A program made the translations under genes and the position numbers. DNA of 64,000 nt from Bacteroidales bacterium (GTDB lineage: Bacteria; Bacteroidota; Bacteroidia; Bacteroidales; F082): positions 123,474 through 187,473 of the forward strand of contig JAKSMV010000003.1 of assembly GCA_024400425.1 (NCBI GenBank). The letters run 5' to 3'. The notes beneath the pieces are model-generated. The model made no database searches. It saw only the letters and a list, made by a program, of their open reading frames with translations, and was not told the origin of the DNA. Positions within the stretch are counted from its first letter, which is position 1. Each line of letters begins with the position of its first letter. Positions 17,901 through 27,220 of this stretch are shown here, in pieces.

Positions 17901-19818
17901 TACTCAGTTTTGTCTGGTTTAACAGAACGAAATGTTTATCCAAATCGGCATCACTATACAACACAAAACAACGAGCCTCGAGATGCGGGTCACGGCCAGC
18001 ACGTCCTGCCTCCTGAACATAATTCTCCAAAGAATCGGAAATGTCGTAGTGAATCACGAGTCCGACATCCTTTTTGTCAACGCCCATGCCGAAGGCGGAA
18101 GTCGCCACAATGACGCGAACCCGGTCATTCATGAAGGCTTCCTGGTTGACAATTTTCTCGTCGGCATCCATCTTCCCGTTGAATGGCAAGGCCTTGTAAC
18201 CATCGCGGGTCAGTTTCTCCGCCAAATCCTTCGTGCGTTTGGTTCTTGAAACATAGACAATTGTAGGACATGACGACTCGGCTATCAGAGAACGGAGTTT
18301 CATGTACTTATCCTCATCGGTATCGGCATGGATGACGGAATAGCGGAGGTTAGTTCGCGAGGCAGTTGAGGCAAAAATGACAAGGTCGAGGTTAAGCGTT
18401 TGCTTGAAATAATCGCAAATGTCCTGTATCACTTTCTGCTTGGCCGTGGCGGTAAAACACGACACGGGAATTGGCGCCTTACAGCGTTTCTTTTTCTGGT
18501 ATTCGCTGATAAACTTGCCGATATAGAGATAATCAACGCGGAAATCCTGTCCCCACGAAGAAAAGCAATGCGCTTCATCAATCACAAAACGAACCACATG
18601 ACGTGCCAATAGAATCTTTTCAATCGTCTTCGAACGCAGCATTTCCGGTGCGATATACAAAAGCGAAGCATCGCCATCCTGAACGCGTTGAACGGCCAGC
18701 GAACGGCTGATAGGATCCAGCAATCCGTTGATGGTGACGGCATCGGTAATGCCTCTGTCGGCAAGGTTGTCAACTTGGTCTTTCATCAGCGACTGCAAAG
18801 GCGAGATGACCACCGTAAGGCCATGCACCGTGCGCCCTTCCATCAAGGCGGGCAGCTGGAATGTGAGCGACTTCCCACCGCCTGTCGGGAAAATCGCCAG
18901 CAATGACTTGCCTTCCACGGCTGCGCGAGCCGCATTTTCCTGCAAGGGTTCGCCTTCGTAGGTGCGGAATTGGTCGTAGCCGAAAAACTGCTTGAGGTTG
19001 TGATGCACATCCAATTCCTTATTGCAGTATTCGCAGCCCTCAACACATTTCGTATGCCGCAACAGCTTAACCACATTCTCCACATTCGGATAATTGTGCA
19101 GCACCCATGGTGGTGTCACCGAGCGGTAATCCGTAGTGTCAATCAGGGCAAGAGCGTAGGCCAATTCTTCAGCCTGCTGATTCACAATGTCTGCAAGGTC
19201 GGCATGTTCGCAAATCTTACCTTTGTATGTAGCTTGAATCAATTCAGGCAGCAAGGCCTCATCTTCGGTTTTGGCCTCCACAAATTCAAGAAAACCTTCA
19301 AACTCGGGCACATCATGCAAAAGTGTGGCATAAATTGTTCTTTTTGAATCCGGTAACACATTCCACCGTGCCACCTCATCCATCAGCAGGTCACGGGCTT
19401 TCTCGCAGTCGTTGACCGGATTGTTCATCTGCTCGCTCAGCAATTTGTCGTCTTTGAGCAAACGGTGATAAGGCCTTTCGGGAAACAATAAAGGCGAGAC
19501 AAACAAGGTGTCAACCAAAACCCATTTATGCGGTTCGTCACCAAACAGATACTTTGCATCGTGATGGATGATATTGTGTCCGCAGACGAAATCGACATTT
19601 TCCAAAAAATCCAAAGCCGCTTGTTTGTCAGCAGAATGAAGCACAGCTTCGTCGCATCTTATGGCACCGATGTCATGTATTTTCTTATCCTTTACACCGA
19701 CCTCCACATCCACAAAAGCATATCGGGAGACACTGCGAGACACTTTCTCCTTTTCTTGCATTTGTGGCTTGCGTTCTTCTCCACTGATTGTTTCTCTGAT
19801 TTTGCTCCAAAATGACAT
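14920..19818 (-). CDS. Exonuclease-RecQ-UvrD fusion: two-motor DNA helicase
   Basis: The 1632-residue protein joins three enzymes. An N-terminal DEDD-type exonuclease domain (about 25-150) has YAFVDVEV, CGHNIIHHD and a late NPVNDCEKA. A small CVEGCEYC cluster (about 260) precedes an SF2 RecQ helicase: PTGGGKSLTFQLP near 310, DEAHCFSSWG near 412, and SAFGMGVDKKDV plus QEAGRAGRD. The usual RecQ zinc-binding cysteine set after the helicase core is not evident. The last part is an SF1 UvrD-type helicase with AAGPGSGKTRVL near 1090, DEAQD near 1199, GDDDQNIFEFRG, STIHKSKGREFDDV and YVGITRAKQRL. Two motors of opposite polarity classes on one chain suggest processing of forks or recombination intermediates. 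The start MSFWSK at 19818 is preferred; the upstream extension to 19953 has no conserved features. Confidence 0.9.
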   Translation of the reverse strand: MSFWSKIRETISGEERKPQMQEKEKVSRSVSRYAFVDVEVGVKDKKIHDIGAIRCDEAVLHSADKQAALDFLENVDFVCGHNIIHHDAKYLFGDEPHKWVLVDTLFVSPLLFPERPYHRLLKDDKLLSEQMNNPVNDCEKARDLLMDEVARWNVLPDSKRTIYATLLHDVPEFEGFLEFVEAKTEDEALLPELIQATYKGKICEHADLADIVNQQAEELAYALALIDTTDYRSVTPPWVLHNYPNVENVVKLLRHTKCVEGCEYCNKELDVHHNLKQFFGYDQFRTYEGEPLQENAARAAVEGKSLLAIFPTGGGKSLTFQLPALMEGRTVHGLTVVISPLQSLMKDQVDNLADRGITDAVTINGLLDPISRSLAVQRVQDGDASLLYIAPEMLRSKTIEKILLARHVVRFVIDEAHCFSSWGQDFRVDYLYIGKFISEYQKKKRCKAPIPVSCFTATAKQKVIQDICDYFKQTLNLDLVIFASTASRTNLRYSVIHADTDEDKYMKLRSLIAESSCPTIVYVSRTKRTKDLAEKLTRDGYKALPFNGKMDADEKIVNQEAFMNDRVRVIVATSAFGMGVDKKDVGLVIHYDISDSLENYVQEAGRAGRDPHLEARCFVLYSDADLDKHFVLLNQTKLSISEIQQVWKAVKDMTRQRMRTCCSALEIARKAGWDDSVSDIETRVRTALAALEQAGYLERGNNVPHVYATGITVKDMDEARQRITESLLFESNEVEKAVRIIKSLISQKYIAKAQDVEAESRVDYLADILGLNKSEVVSVVERMRQEGILADTKDISAYLNDVGESENKSKRLLERFSKLERYLLNKIPDDVLRISCKQLNDNAQNEGITSATEKDIRTLLFFLTVKGYTRKKEDAVHNLEVMRQADMETTLRRFERRLEICRFAVEWLYNQAQQTSDEESQKKGLQFSIVELLNDFKAQGQNLFGTLQDVQIVDVEEALLYLSKIGALKMEGGFLVLYNAMDIRRIKDNRLRYKQDDYRMLNEFYKQKIQQVHIVGEYANLMVRDYDAALQYVQDYFQMDYKRFVSKYFKGNRLQEIERNVTPEKYQQLFGTLSEKQMEIISDKESRCIVVAAGPGSGKTRVLVHKLASLLMLEDVKHEQLLMLTFSRAAAIEFKQRLMGLIGNAAHFVEIKTFHSYCFDLLGRIGNLDEVKDVVARAAQMINEGEVEPNRIAKTVLVIDEAQDMSDEEYALVRALMTANEEMRMIAVGDDDQNIFEFRGSDSKYMAQLLKDSDGRFVEMTENYRSSRHVVGFANAFVKSIHKRMKSTPIVSMSQDDGFVSVTHHQSDCMYEPLVNELVERHKASDSEQGKRSVCVLTQTNEEAVILVALLRKYGLQSKLIQSMDGFRFWNMMEVRLFLKYIDTQTHTPLIADEVWEEAKRKTYAAYANSESLHYLQRCIQLFEETNKMKYLTDFKEFVFESSVEDFCDLSGADVVVSTIHKSKGREFDDVYMLISKPLHVTDEELRRYYVGITRAKQRLFIHTNSPMFDKLPADRKITDQTPYGMPDEIVLQLSHKDVNLNFFKPRKKVILALRAGEELCFDNNCLYVKKTNLSVCQLSQKMQNDLSLWAEKNYRVSAATIRFIVAWRPKDAPKNEKEHAVLLADLVLRKE

Positions 19819-20155
19819 GATGGTTTTACAAATAGATTGAATGTATGCAAAAGTCTTTCCCCGCTGACAACCAAAACATTTGCAAAGATTGGAAAAAATA
19901 CTAAACGCTCGACGGAACGAGTAAAATATTGTTGTCCACAATATATACCTCAAAGCATGTCATTCCTTATAACGGATACGGATTATGGAAATCGTCCGCT
20001 GACACCAATAAATTTTTCAACCTGTTTCCCTAAAATTCCATTTCATTTTCGTATGTTTGCATCAAACTATGAATTGAAGACGTTTTCATCTTCTTTTTCA
20101 AAGCTAAATACATGATTCATAGTGCAAAGTTCTTGAAAACAAAAAAGCGAAAGAT
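19819..20155. other. Divergent intergenic region between the two giant helicase genes
   Basis: The 337 bases separate the fusion helicase (minus) from the DUF4011 helicase (plus) and must contain both promoters. A near-match to a minus-strand -7 box (CAAAAGTC, 19848-19855) lies about 30 bases ahead of the fusion gene. No consensus promoter was seen for the plus-strand gene. A 92-codon open frame (19837-20115, plus) has no recognisable features and is not called. Confidence 0.4.
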
Positions 20156-23100
20156 ATGGTTGAGTTTAAGATTGAATACCTTCCCGCAATTAACTATTCG
20201 TTGGTAAACAACAGGATAGCAATCTGCCAGTCGATTGAAATCAGCAACAACTCTGACGAAGATTTGCATAACGTCGTGGTCGAATGTTCCGGCGAGTTCT
20301 TCAACCCGACACGTTCCAATGCCGTCAACGTAATCAAAGCGGAAAAATCGGTCAGGCTGCAAGGCATCGACTTGCAACCCATTCCGGAGAAGGTCGCTTC
20401 CATCACGGAAAAAACGCTGACCACTTTCAATGTGAAGATTATGGCCGACAAAAACGGTGAGAATTGCAGTACGGAACTGTTCTCAAAAGACTACCAGATC
20501 GAAGTAATGCCTTACGACCAATGGCTGGGCACCAGCATTCTGCCGCAATGTCTAGCTTCCTTTGTGTTGCCCAACCACCCTGCCATCAGCAACATCATCG
20601 TCAAAGCGGCACAGATTCTCAAGAGCTTGTCAAAATCATCATCTTTCACTGAATATCAATCAGGTAACAGCAATGAAGTCAGGAAACAGATTGCAGCCAT
20701 TTACGGAGCTTTGCACGCAGAGAACATTGTCTATCGTACAATGCCGGCCTCATACGAAACTGTAGGACAACGCATTACCCTACCCGACCAAGTCCTTTCC
20801 TCCAAGCTCGGCAATTGCATCGAACTGACCCTGCTTTTTGCCAGCGTGCTCGAAAGCGTAGGCATCCATAGCGGCATCGTGCTTCAGAAAGGACACGCCT
20901 ATTTAGCCGTTTGGCTCGTCGACGACTGCTGTCAATACAGTGTCTGCGACGATGCATCCTTCATCGAAAAGAAATGTGCCGAAGGCATCGATGAGATGTT
21001 AGTCATTGAATGTACGCAAGTTACGGCAGAAAACACTTCGTTTGAAGACGCGCAGCAGATTGCGGAAAGAAATCTGGCCGACCTCAGCAAGTTTGTCATG
21101 TATATCGACATCCGACGTTGCCGCCTTGAACGGATTCTTCCCCTCCCACTAAGAGCCCAAAACGATGGCACCTGGGAGATTGACACCAACGGCGTTCAGC
21201 ACGATGAGTGCGTTCTCGATGTGAAAGAACATTCGCGCTACGACCTCAGCAAAATCATCGAAAGCAAGCGCGAACTCACCAAAATGGACATTTGGGAAAG
21301 GAAACTCCTTGATTTTTCGCTGCGCAACTCCATGCTGAATCTGTATCTCCGTCAAAGAGCCATTCAATTCATTTCGTTCGACGTGAATCTCATCGAGGAT
21401 TATTTGCACGATGGCAAAGAGTATGTCATTATGCCAAAACCCAATGTAGACATTAAGATTCCGACCGAAGAAAGGCTAATCCGTTCGAAGCAGCTGCCCG
21501 AGTTGCACGAACTCATTCTAAACGACATCGAGCATCACACGCTTCATTCATACCACACTGAATCAGAGACGCGTAACATACTCAAACACATTTATCGCGC
21601 CTCACGAAACGTCATTGAGGAGACTGGCGCCAACGCCCTTTATCTTGCCATCGGAACATTGAGATGGTTTGAGACCGAACTCAGCGAAACGCCACGCTAT
21701 GCGCCAATCTTGATGTTGCCTGTCGAAATAGTTTACAAAAAAGGAAATTATTTCATTAGAAAAAGGGACGAAGATGTAGTCCTGAACATCACGCTGATTG
21801 AGTTCCTTCGCCAGAATTTCGAAATCAACATTCCCGGATTGGATTTTTTGCCCAAAGACGAGCACGGCATCGACGTTCCAATGCTTTTCGCCCTCATCAG
21901 AGATGCGCTGAAAAACAAGAAACGCTGGGACGTTGAAGAGGAATCCATCCTTGGCATTTTCTCATTCAGCAAGTTCCTGATGTGGAACGACATTCACAAT
22001 CACCGGAAGGAATTGTTGGGAAACGACATCGTCAGAAGTCTTGTAAATCAAAAACTTGAGTTTACTCCAGAAGCCATCGTTTCCGACCTGAAGGATGCCG
22101 ACAAGAAAGACAAACCCGACAGTCTGTCACTGCCCGTTTCCGTAGATTCATCGCAAATGGCCGCCGTCATTGAAGCTGGGCGTGGTCATTCCTTTATTTT
22201 GTACGGTCCTCCGGGAACAGGCAAGTCACAAACCATCACCAATCTGATTTCCAATGCTTTGTTTAAAGGAAAACGGGTCTTGTTTGTCGCTGAAAAAATG
22301 GCCGCTTTAAGCGTGGTTGAGAACCGTCTCGAAAAAATCGGTTTGGCGCCGTTCTGCCTGGAGATGCACTCCAACAAGATCACCAAACGTCACGTCCTCG
22401 ACCAACTCAAGAAGGCACTCAGCGTAACGCATATCGTCAAGCCTGAAGAATATGCCCGCACCGCCGAACAGCTTTACGAGCAAAGGATGAAACTGATTGC
22501 CTATATGGAGGCATTGCACGATGCAAAAGGTGCCGATGGCCTGTCGCTCTACGATTGCATTGTCCGTTACGGATCCATTGATGCTAAAGCACTTGACTTC
22601 GACACCAACAACAAGGAACTGAAGAAAGAATTCAACATCAAGGAGATTGAGAACTACAATCATCTTTTGCACGACAGATATAATTCGGTCGTCAATTTGG
22701 TTGGCCAACCTTGCAAGCATCCGCTTAACGGACTCGAAATCAATGAATCAGACCTTGCCGACGTTGCACATTTGACCGCAGAACTGAAACAAGCCGCCGA
22801 AACGATTCAATTAGGCATTGACGACAAGGAAAAACTATCCACGGCCCTAGCAAAAAAGGACGAAATCACCCGCGATTGCAGCGAAACCATCTTCAAGGAA
22901 GACATCAATGCCCTGTATCAGGAATGGCGCTCCATCAAGGCGAAATGGTTCATCCCGCGTTTCTTCGGCAAAAAGGATTTCATCAAAAAACTGCGCAATT
23001 TCAATAATCTGATTGTCGAACAAGAAGTTGATTCCTTCCTATCAAAACTTTTGGATTACAACGCCTTACATTCTGAAATCAACAAAATCAACGAGGCCAT

Positions 23101-25480
23101 CGCCAAATATTTTGAAATCAAGACGACTGAAGACACACTTCCTTCGCAAAAAGTAATAGGCAATTGTATTGCACGGCTTGATAACTGGTCGAAGCACACC
23201 AACCAAGCCCGCGACTGGTACCAATGGTGCGCCTACAAATGCGAACTGAAAGATGCCGGACTCGCCGTCGTAGCAAGTAAAATCGAAGAAAGCGATATTC
23301 CGGCAGGAACCTTGCGCGACTCATTCTTCAAGGCGATGTTCATGAGCCTTGCCAACGAAAAAATCGCGCAGTCGCCCTTGCTCAGGACTTTCGAAGGCTC
23401 CATTTTCGACGAAACCGTGACGCGATACCAAAAACTTACCGAGGATTTCCAGATGCTTAGCCAAAAGGAACTTTACGCACGACTTGCCTCACAGATTCCT
23501 CACATCACAAAGAATATTGACAACAGCAGCGAGATTGGCCTGCTCAACAGAAACATATCCAACGGCGGCCGCGGCCTATCGTTGCGCGACCTGATGGACC
23601 AGATACCAACCCTCCTACCCCGCCTCTGCCCTTGCATGTTGATGAGTCCGATGTCGGTGGCCCAATTCCTTGATTTATCGCAAGAGAAATTCGACTACGT
23701 CATTTTCGACGAAGCTTCGCAAATGCCTACAAGCGAAGCCGTTGGCGCCATCGCAAGAGGAAAGTCGGTCATCGTTGTCGGCGACCCCAAACAGATGCCG
23801 CCAACAAGTTTCTTCGTTTCGACCAGCGTCAGCGAAGACGAAGCAAGCATCGACGACATGGAAAGCATTCTTGAAGACTGCAGCACGCTGGGCATTCCGT
23901 CGTTGCAACTGAATTGGCACTACCGTTCGAGACACGAATCGCTGATTGCCTTCTCGAATAATGAATATTATGGCGGCGAACTCATCACCTTCCCTTCAAC
24001 CGACGACCAAACCACCAAAGTAAAATACGTTCACGTTGACGGCGTTTACGACAAGGGCGGCCAAAGATCCAACAAGAAAGAGGCCGAGGCCATCGTGAAG
24101 GAAATCGCCAGACGGCTTGAAATGCCTGACCATGCCAATAACAGCATCGGTGTCATCGCATTCAGCGTCGTGCAGCAAAACCTCATCGAGGACATGCTTA
24201 TGGAGATGCTTGAAACCAAGCTGAACCTCCGCATGGCAGCCGATGAACTATACGAACCGATTTTCGTGAAGAATCTGGAAAACGTGCAAGGCGATGAGCG
24301 CGACATCATCCTCTTCTCCATCGGCTATGGCCCCGACAAGGACGGAAACGTCTCAATGAATTTCGGTCCGCTCAACAATGAAGGTGGCGAACGCCGCTTG
24401 AACGTGGCCGTCAGTCGCGCCCGAAAGGAAATGATGGTGTTCTCCACCCTGAAATCTTCCCAAATCGACTTGCGACGTTCCAAGGCAAAAGGTGTAGAAG
24501 GTTTGAAGCATTTCTTGGAATACGCTGAAAAACAAGTTCTTATTCAATCAACAAACACAAGTCAGGAATCGAAAGACACCGTTTTTGCCGAACTGATTGC
24601 CGAAGCATTACGCAAAAAAGGCTATGTCGCCCATACTAATATCGGACGCTCCAACTTCAAGGTTGACGTGGCGATTTGCGATGATGCGACTTCAGGAAAC
24701 TATTCATGCGGCTTGCTTTTAGATGGCGAAAACTATCACAACACCCAAACCACACGCGACCGCGAAATCGTCCAACCTTCAGTGCTTAAAGGCTTGAATT
24801 GGAGAATCATGCGCATTTGGAGTGCCGATTGGATTACCAACCCCGAAAGAGTCATTTCACGCATCGAAAAATTCATCAAGGAAAAGCCGGAACCCGAAGA
24901 AGAGCCTATCAGGAAAGCAGTTTTCGACATTTCGCAAGAGGTCGTGGAAGAGGCGAAAAGCGATGTTTCAGCATATAACCAATTTGTCGGCAATGCCCTC
25001 GTCTCGGTAATGGACAGCGCACAACTTGCCCAAGCCATCTTGCAATGCGAACAGCCGATGACACTTAACTATCTCTGCAAGAGAATCTGTGCGCTCCGCG
25101 ACATGCCTAGGGTAACACCTTCGATGCTGGCAAAAGTCACTGATATAGCCAGAAACAAATTGTTCGTTGAGAAAATCGGTACCACAATCGTTGTCTGGAA
25201 TAGCGTTGATGCATCAAGGAATTTCTCGGGTTACCGCCAAAACAACGGGCGCGACATCACCGAAATTCCTCCTGTTGAAATCTGTAATGCCATTTTGGAA
25301 ACCATATCGGAACATATTTCCATCAGCAAAGATGCCCTTACATTGATTGTGACGAAGAAACTAGGTTTCACCCGCCGAGGTGCAAAAGTAGATCTAGTAT
25401 TGAATGAATCCATTGATTATCTGTCGAATAAGGGGAAGATTTTCGATATCAATAAAAAACTGAGTTTAGTAAAATCATAA
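20156..25480 (+). CDS. DUF4011/SF1 helicase/Vsr-like endonuclease/DUF3320 protein
   Basis: The 1774-residue protein begins with a region containing a transglutaminase-like core (SKLGNCIELTLLF with Cys near 221, then GHAYLAVWL), followed by a DUF4011 region (DIWERKLLDFSLRNSMLNL near 380). An Upf1-type SF1 helicase follows: Walker A GPPGTGKSQT near 685, FDEASQM near 1184, VGDPKQMPP near 1206, NWHYRSRHESL, then NVQGDERDIILFS and NVAVSRARKEM. Next is a Vsr/MTES_1575-type nuclease (about 1490-1565) with FKVDVAI, LLLDGENYH, TRDRE and RIWSADW, and finally DUF3320 (about 1680-1765). Similar helicase-Vsr proteins are reported in or near anti-phage loci; the role here is inferred. It is transcribed away from the RecQ-UvrD fusion gene. 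Confidence 0.88.
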   Translation: MVEFKIEYLPAINYSLVNNRIAICQSIEISNNSDEDLHNVVVECSGEFFNPTRSNAVNVIKAEKSVRLQGIDLQPIPEKVASITEKTLTTFNVKIMADKNGENCSTELFSKDYQIEVMPYDQWLGTSILPQCLASFVLPNHPAISNIIVKAAQILKSLSKSSSFTEYQSGNSNEVRKQIAAIYGALHAENIVYRTMPASYETVGQRITLPDQVLSSKLGNCIELTLLFASVLESVGIHSGIVLQKGHAYLAVWLVDDCCQYSVCDDASFIEKKCAEGIDEMLVIECTQVTAENTSFEDAQQIAERNLADLSKFVMYIDIRRCRLERILPLPLRAQNDGTWEIDTNGVQHDECVLDVKEHSRYDLSKIIESKRELTKMDIWERKLLDFSLRNSMLNLYLRQRAIQFISFDVNLIEDYLHDGKEYVIMPKPNVDIKIPTEERLIRSKQLPELHELILNDIEHHTLHSYHTESETRNILKHIYRASRNVIEETGANALYLAIGTLRWFETELSETPRYAPILMLPVEIVYKKGNYFIRKRDEDVVLNITLIEFLRQNFEINIPGLDFLPKDEHGIDVPMLFALIRDALKNKKRWDVEEESILGIFSFSKFLMWNDIHNHRKELLGNDIVRSLVNQKLEFTPEAIVSDLKDADKKDKPDSLSLPVSVDSSQMAAVIEAGRGHSFILYGPPGTGKSQTITNLISNALFKGKRVLFVAEKMAALSVVENRLEKIGLAPFCLEMHSNKITKRHVLDQLKKALSVTHIVKPEEYARTAEQLYEQRMKLIAYMEALHDAKGADGLSLYDCIVRYGSIDAKALDFDTNNKELKKEFNIKEIENYNHLLHDRYNSVVNLVGQPCKHPLNGLEINESDLADVAHLTAELKQAAETIQLGIDDKEKLSTALAKKDEITRDCSETIFKEDINALYQEWRSIKAKWFIPRFFGKKDFIKKLRNFNNLIVEQEVDSFLSKLLDYNALHSEINKINEAIAKYFEIKTTEDTLPSQKVIGNCIARLDNWSKHTNQARDWYQWCAYKCELKDAGLAVVASKIEESDIPAGTLRDSFFKAMFMSLANEKIAQSPLLRTFEGSIFDETVTRYQKLTEDFQMLSQKELYARLASQIPHITKNIDNSSEIGLLNRNISNGGRGLSLRDLMDQIPTLLPRLCPCMLMSPMSVAQFLDLSQEKFDYVIFDEASQMPTSEAVGAIARGKSVIVVGDPKQMPPTSFFVSTSVSEDEASIDDMESILEDCSTLGIPSLQLNWHYRSRHESLIAFSNNEYYGGELITFPSTDDQTTKVKYVHVDGVYDKGGQRSNKKEAEAIVKEIARRLEMPDHANNSIGVIAFSVVQQNLIEDMLMEMLETKLNLRMAADELYEPIFVKNLENVQGDERDIILFSIGYGPDKDGNVSMNFGPLNNEGGERRLNVAVSRARKEMMVFSTLKSSQIDLRRSKAKGVEGLKHFLEYAEKQVLIQSTNTSQESKDTVFAELIAEALRKKGYVAHTNIGRSNFKVDVAICDDATSGNYSCGLLLDGENYHNTQTTRDREIVQPSVLKGLNWRIMRIWSADWITNPERVISRIEKFIKEKPEPEEEPIRKAVFDISQEVVEEAKSDVSAYNQFVGNALVSVMDSAQLAQAILQCEQPMTLNYLCKRICALRDMPRVTPSMLAKVTDIARNKLFVEKIGTTIVVWNSVDASRNFSGYRQNNGRDITEIPPVEICNAILETISEHISISKDALTLIVTKKLGFTRRGAKVDLVLNESIDYLSNKGKIFDINKKLSLVKS

Positions 25481-25549
25481 CCCAACGGCAAAATGCAATG
25501 CGGTTGAAGCAAGGATAGAAAACCTATAAATTGCTGACAAACTGCAACA

Positions 25550-27217
25550 CTAATCCTTAAAACTACTTCCGCCAATAAACTGCCTTATCATGGAAGTGGT
25601 TGGGATTTCCTTATCGGAGACAGGCGTGAAATAACGCAGGAAACGCTGCAGACGGTGTGCCTCGGTGTATTCAGGACTGTTTTTCGGGACACTTGCCAAG
25701 ATAGGCTCGGCATGGTTGCGCATCACGGCAAACTCCAAAAGGTATGCCGAGTTGAAAATGACATCGGCGCATTCCTGATAAGGCGAAATCCACTTCTCTT
25801 CCGCTTCGCACACCATCGGCCATTGGCTGATGCTTTGGCGGGCTGTGAAAGCACCTTTGTTGTAGTCGCGGACAATGCGCCGTAGCAAACGATTGTCGTT
25901 GGTCGGAATCCAGTTATGGTCGTCTAATGCAGTGCAAGTAAGCGTTGAAATAAAGATACGGAACTTATTGGAATCGTTAATCTTAGATGTTAAGCGCGGA
26001 TTCAAGGCGTGAATGCCTTCAATAAGCAAGACGGTACCTGGCTTGAGTTGCAGTTTCTTTCCTTTGTATTCGCGCATGCCCGTGACGAAATTGTATTCGG
26101 GCACTTCCACTTCCTTGCCTGCCAGCAATTCCATGAGGTCGTGTTCCAAAGCATCGTGGTCAACGGTTTCGAAATTATCGAAGTCGTAGGAGCCATCGGG
26201 CAGTTTCGGTGTATCTACGCGATTGACAAAATAATCGTCGGTAGAAAACGAGACGGGTTTCAGTCCGCAAGCCTTCAGCTGGATGCTGATGCGTTTACAG
26301 AAAGTAGTCTTCCCGCTGCTGCTTGGACCCGTAATTAGCACCAAACGAAGTTGTTGCTCGCGATAACGGCGATTGATCTCTTCGGCAATCTGCACTATTT
26401 TCTTCTCTTGAAGGGCTTCAGCCACTTGCACTAACTCGCGTGCCTCGCCTTTCTGGCAAGCGTGGTTGACATCGCCCACGGTACCCAATCCCATGATCTG
26501 GTTCCATTTCAAGGTCTCTTCGAAGACTTCGAAAGTGCGTGGCTGGTCAACGAAAGGCGCTATCTGTTCGGGATTGTTACGGTCGGGAATGCGAAGCAGC
26601 AAACCGTCACGATATGGTTCCAACCCCCACGTTTTCAAGTAACCGGTTGATGGAACGAGACGGCCATAGTAGTAATCGGTAGTCTCACCCAAGGTGTAGT
26701 AATCGGTATAGACTTGCCCAGTTGTATCCATCAGTTTGACCTTGTCATCCTGATGCAAGGCATCAAACATTTCTATTGCCTCTTCGATGCGCGCTTCGTG
26801 ACGGTGGAAAGCCAAGTCCTCATCAACGATGGCACGCATTCTCTGCTTCAAAGCCTCTATTTCGTCCTCATTGAGGAGTTGTCGGTCGCTTTTCTTGATG
26901 TGGCAAAAATAGCCATTCGAGATAGGGTGTTCCATGTAAAGGCGGCTTCCTGGGAACAAGTCGGTAGCCGCTTTATACAGCAAGAAGCACAACGAACGGC
27001 AATACACGTTCAAGGCGCTGTCGTTGCGTGCATCGAGGAACTCCACATCGCGACTGTTATAGACACGGAATTTCAGCCCTTGTTCTACATTGTTGACTTT
27101 GGCTGCAATGATAGGAAAAGGTTTCTCGAACTGGAATTCCGGCAATATGTCAAGCAAGGTCACACCTTCATCGAACTCTTTGGTAGTGTGTGTATTGAGG
27201 CAATAGATATGTATCAT
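25550..27217 (-). CDS. Nucleoside kinase (uridine kinase-like) with N-terminal TGS and ThrRS-like domains
   Basis: The 555-residue protein has a TGS-like N-terminus (MIHIYCLNTHTTKEF, about 1-65), a threonyl-tRNA synthetase second-additional-domain-like part (about 70-180), and a phosphoribulokinase/uridine kinase domain from about 285. The P-loop GPSSSGKTT is near 295, followed by STDDYFVNR, FDNFETVDHDAL and LLIEGIHALN. This three-part form is usual for the nucleoside kinases of Bacteroidetes and Firmicutes. It should phosphorylate a nucleoside, most likely uridine or cytidine, for pyrimidine salvage. It starts 3 bases after the stop of the TPR lipoprotein gene, so the two are almost certainly co-transcribed. 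Confidence 0.88.
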   Translation of the reverse strand: MIHIYCLNTHTTKEFDEGVTLLDILPEFQFEKPFPIIAAKVNNVEQGLKFRVYNSRDVEFLDARNDSALNVYCRSLCFLLYKAATDLFPGSRLYMEHPISNGYFCHIKKSDRQLLNEDEIEALKQRMRAIVDEDLAFHRHEARIEEAIEMFDALHQDDKVKLMDTTGQVYTDYYTLGETTDYYYGRLVPSTGYLKTWGLEPYRDGLLLRIPDRNNPEQIAPFVDQPRTFEVFEETLKWNQIMGLGTVGDVNHACQKGEARELVQVAEALQEKKIVQIAEEINRRYREQQLRLVLITGPSSSGKTTFCKRISIQLKACGLKPVSFSTDDYFVNRVDTPKLPDGSYDFDNFETVDHDALEHDLMELLAGKEVEVPEYNFVTGMREYKGKKLQLKPGTVLLIEGIHALNPRLTSKINDSNKFRIFISTLTCTALDDHNWIPTNDNRLLRRIVRDYNKGAFTARQSISQWPMVCEAEEKWISPYQECADVIFNSAYLLEFAVMRNHAEPILASVPKNSPEYTEAHRLQRFLRYFTPVSDKEIPTTSMIRQFIGGSSFKD

Positions 27218-27220
27218 GGC

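Noticed and set aside
19837..20115. 92-codon frame between the two giant helicase genes
   Set aside because: It has no family features, lies in the shared promoter region, and its composition is that of non-coding DNA.
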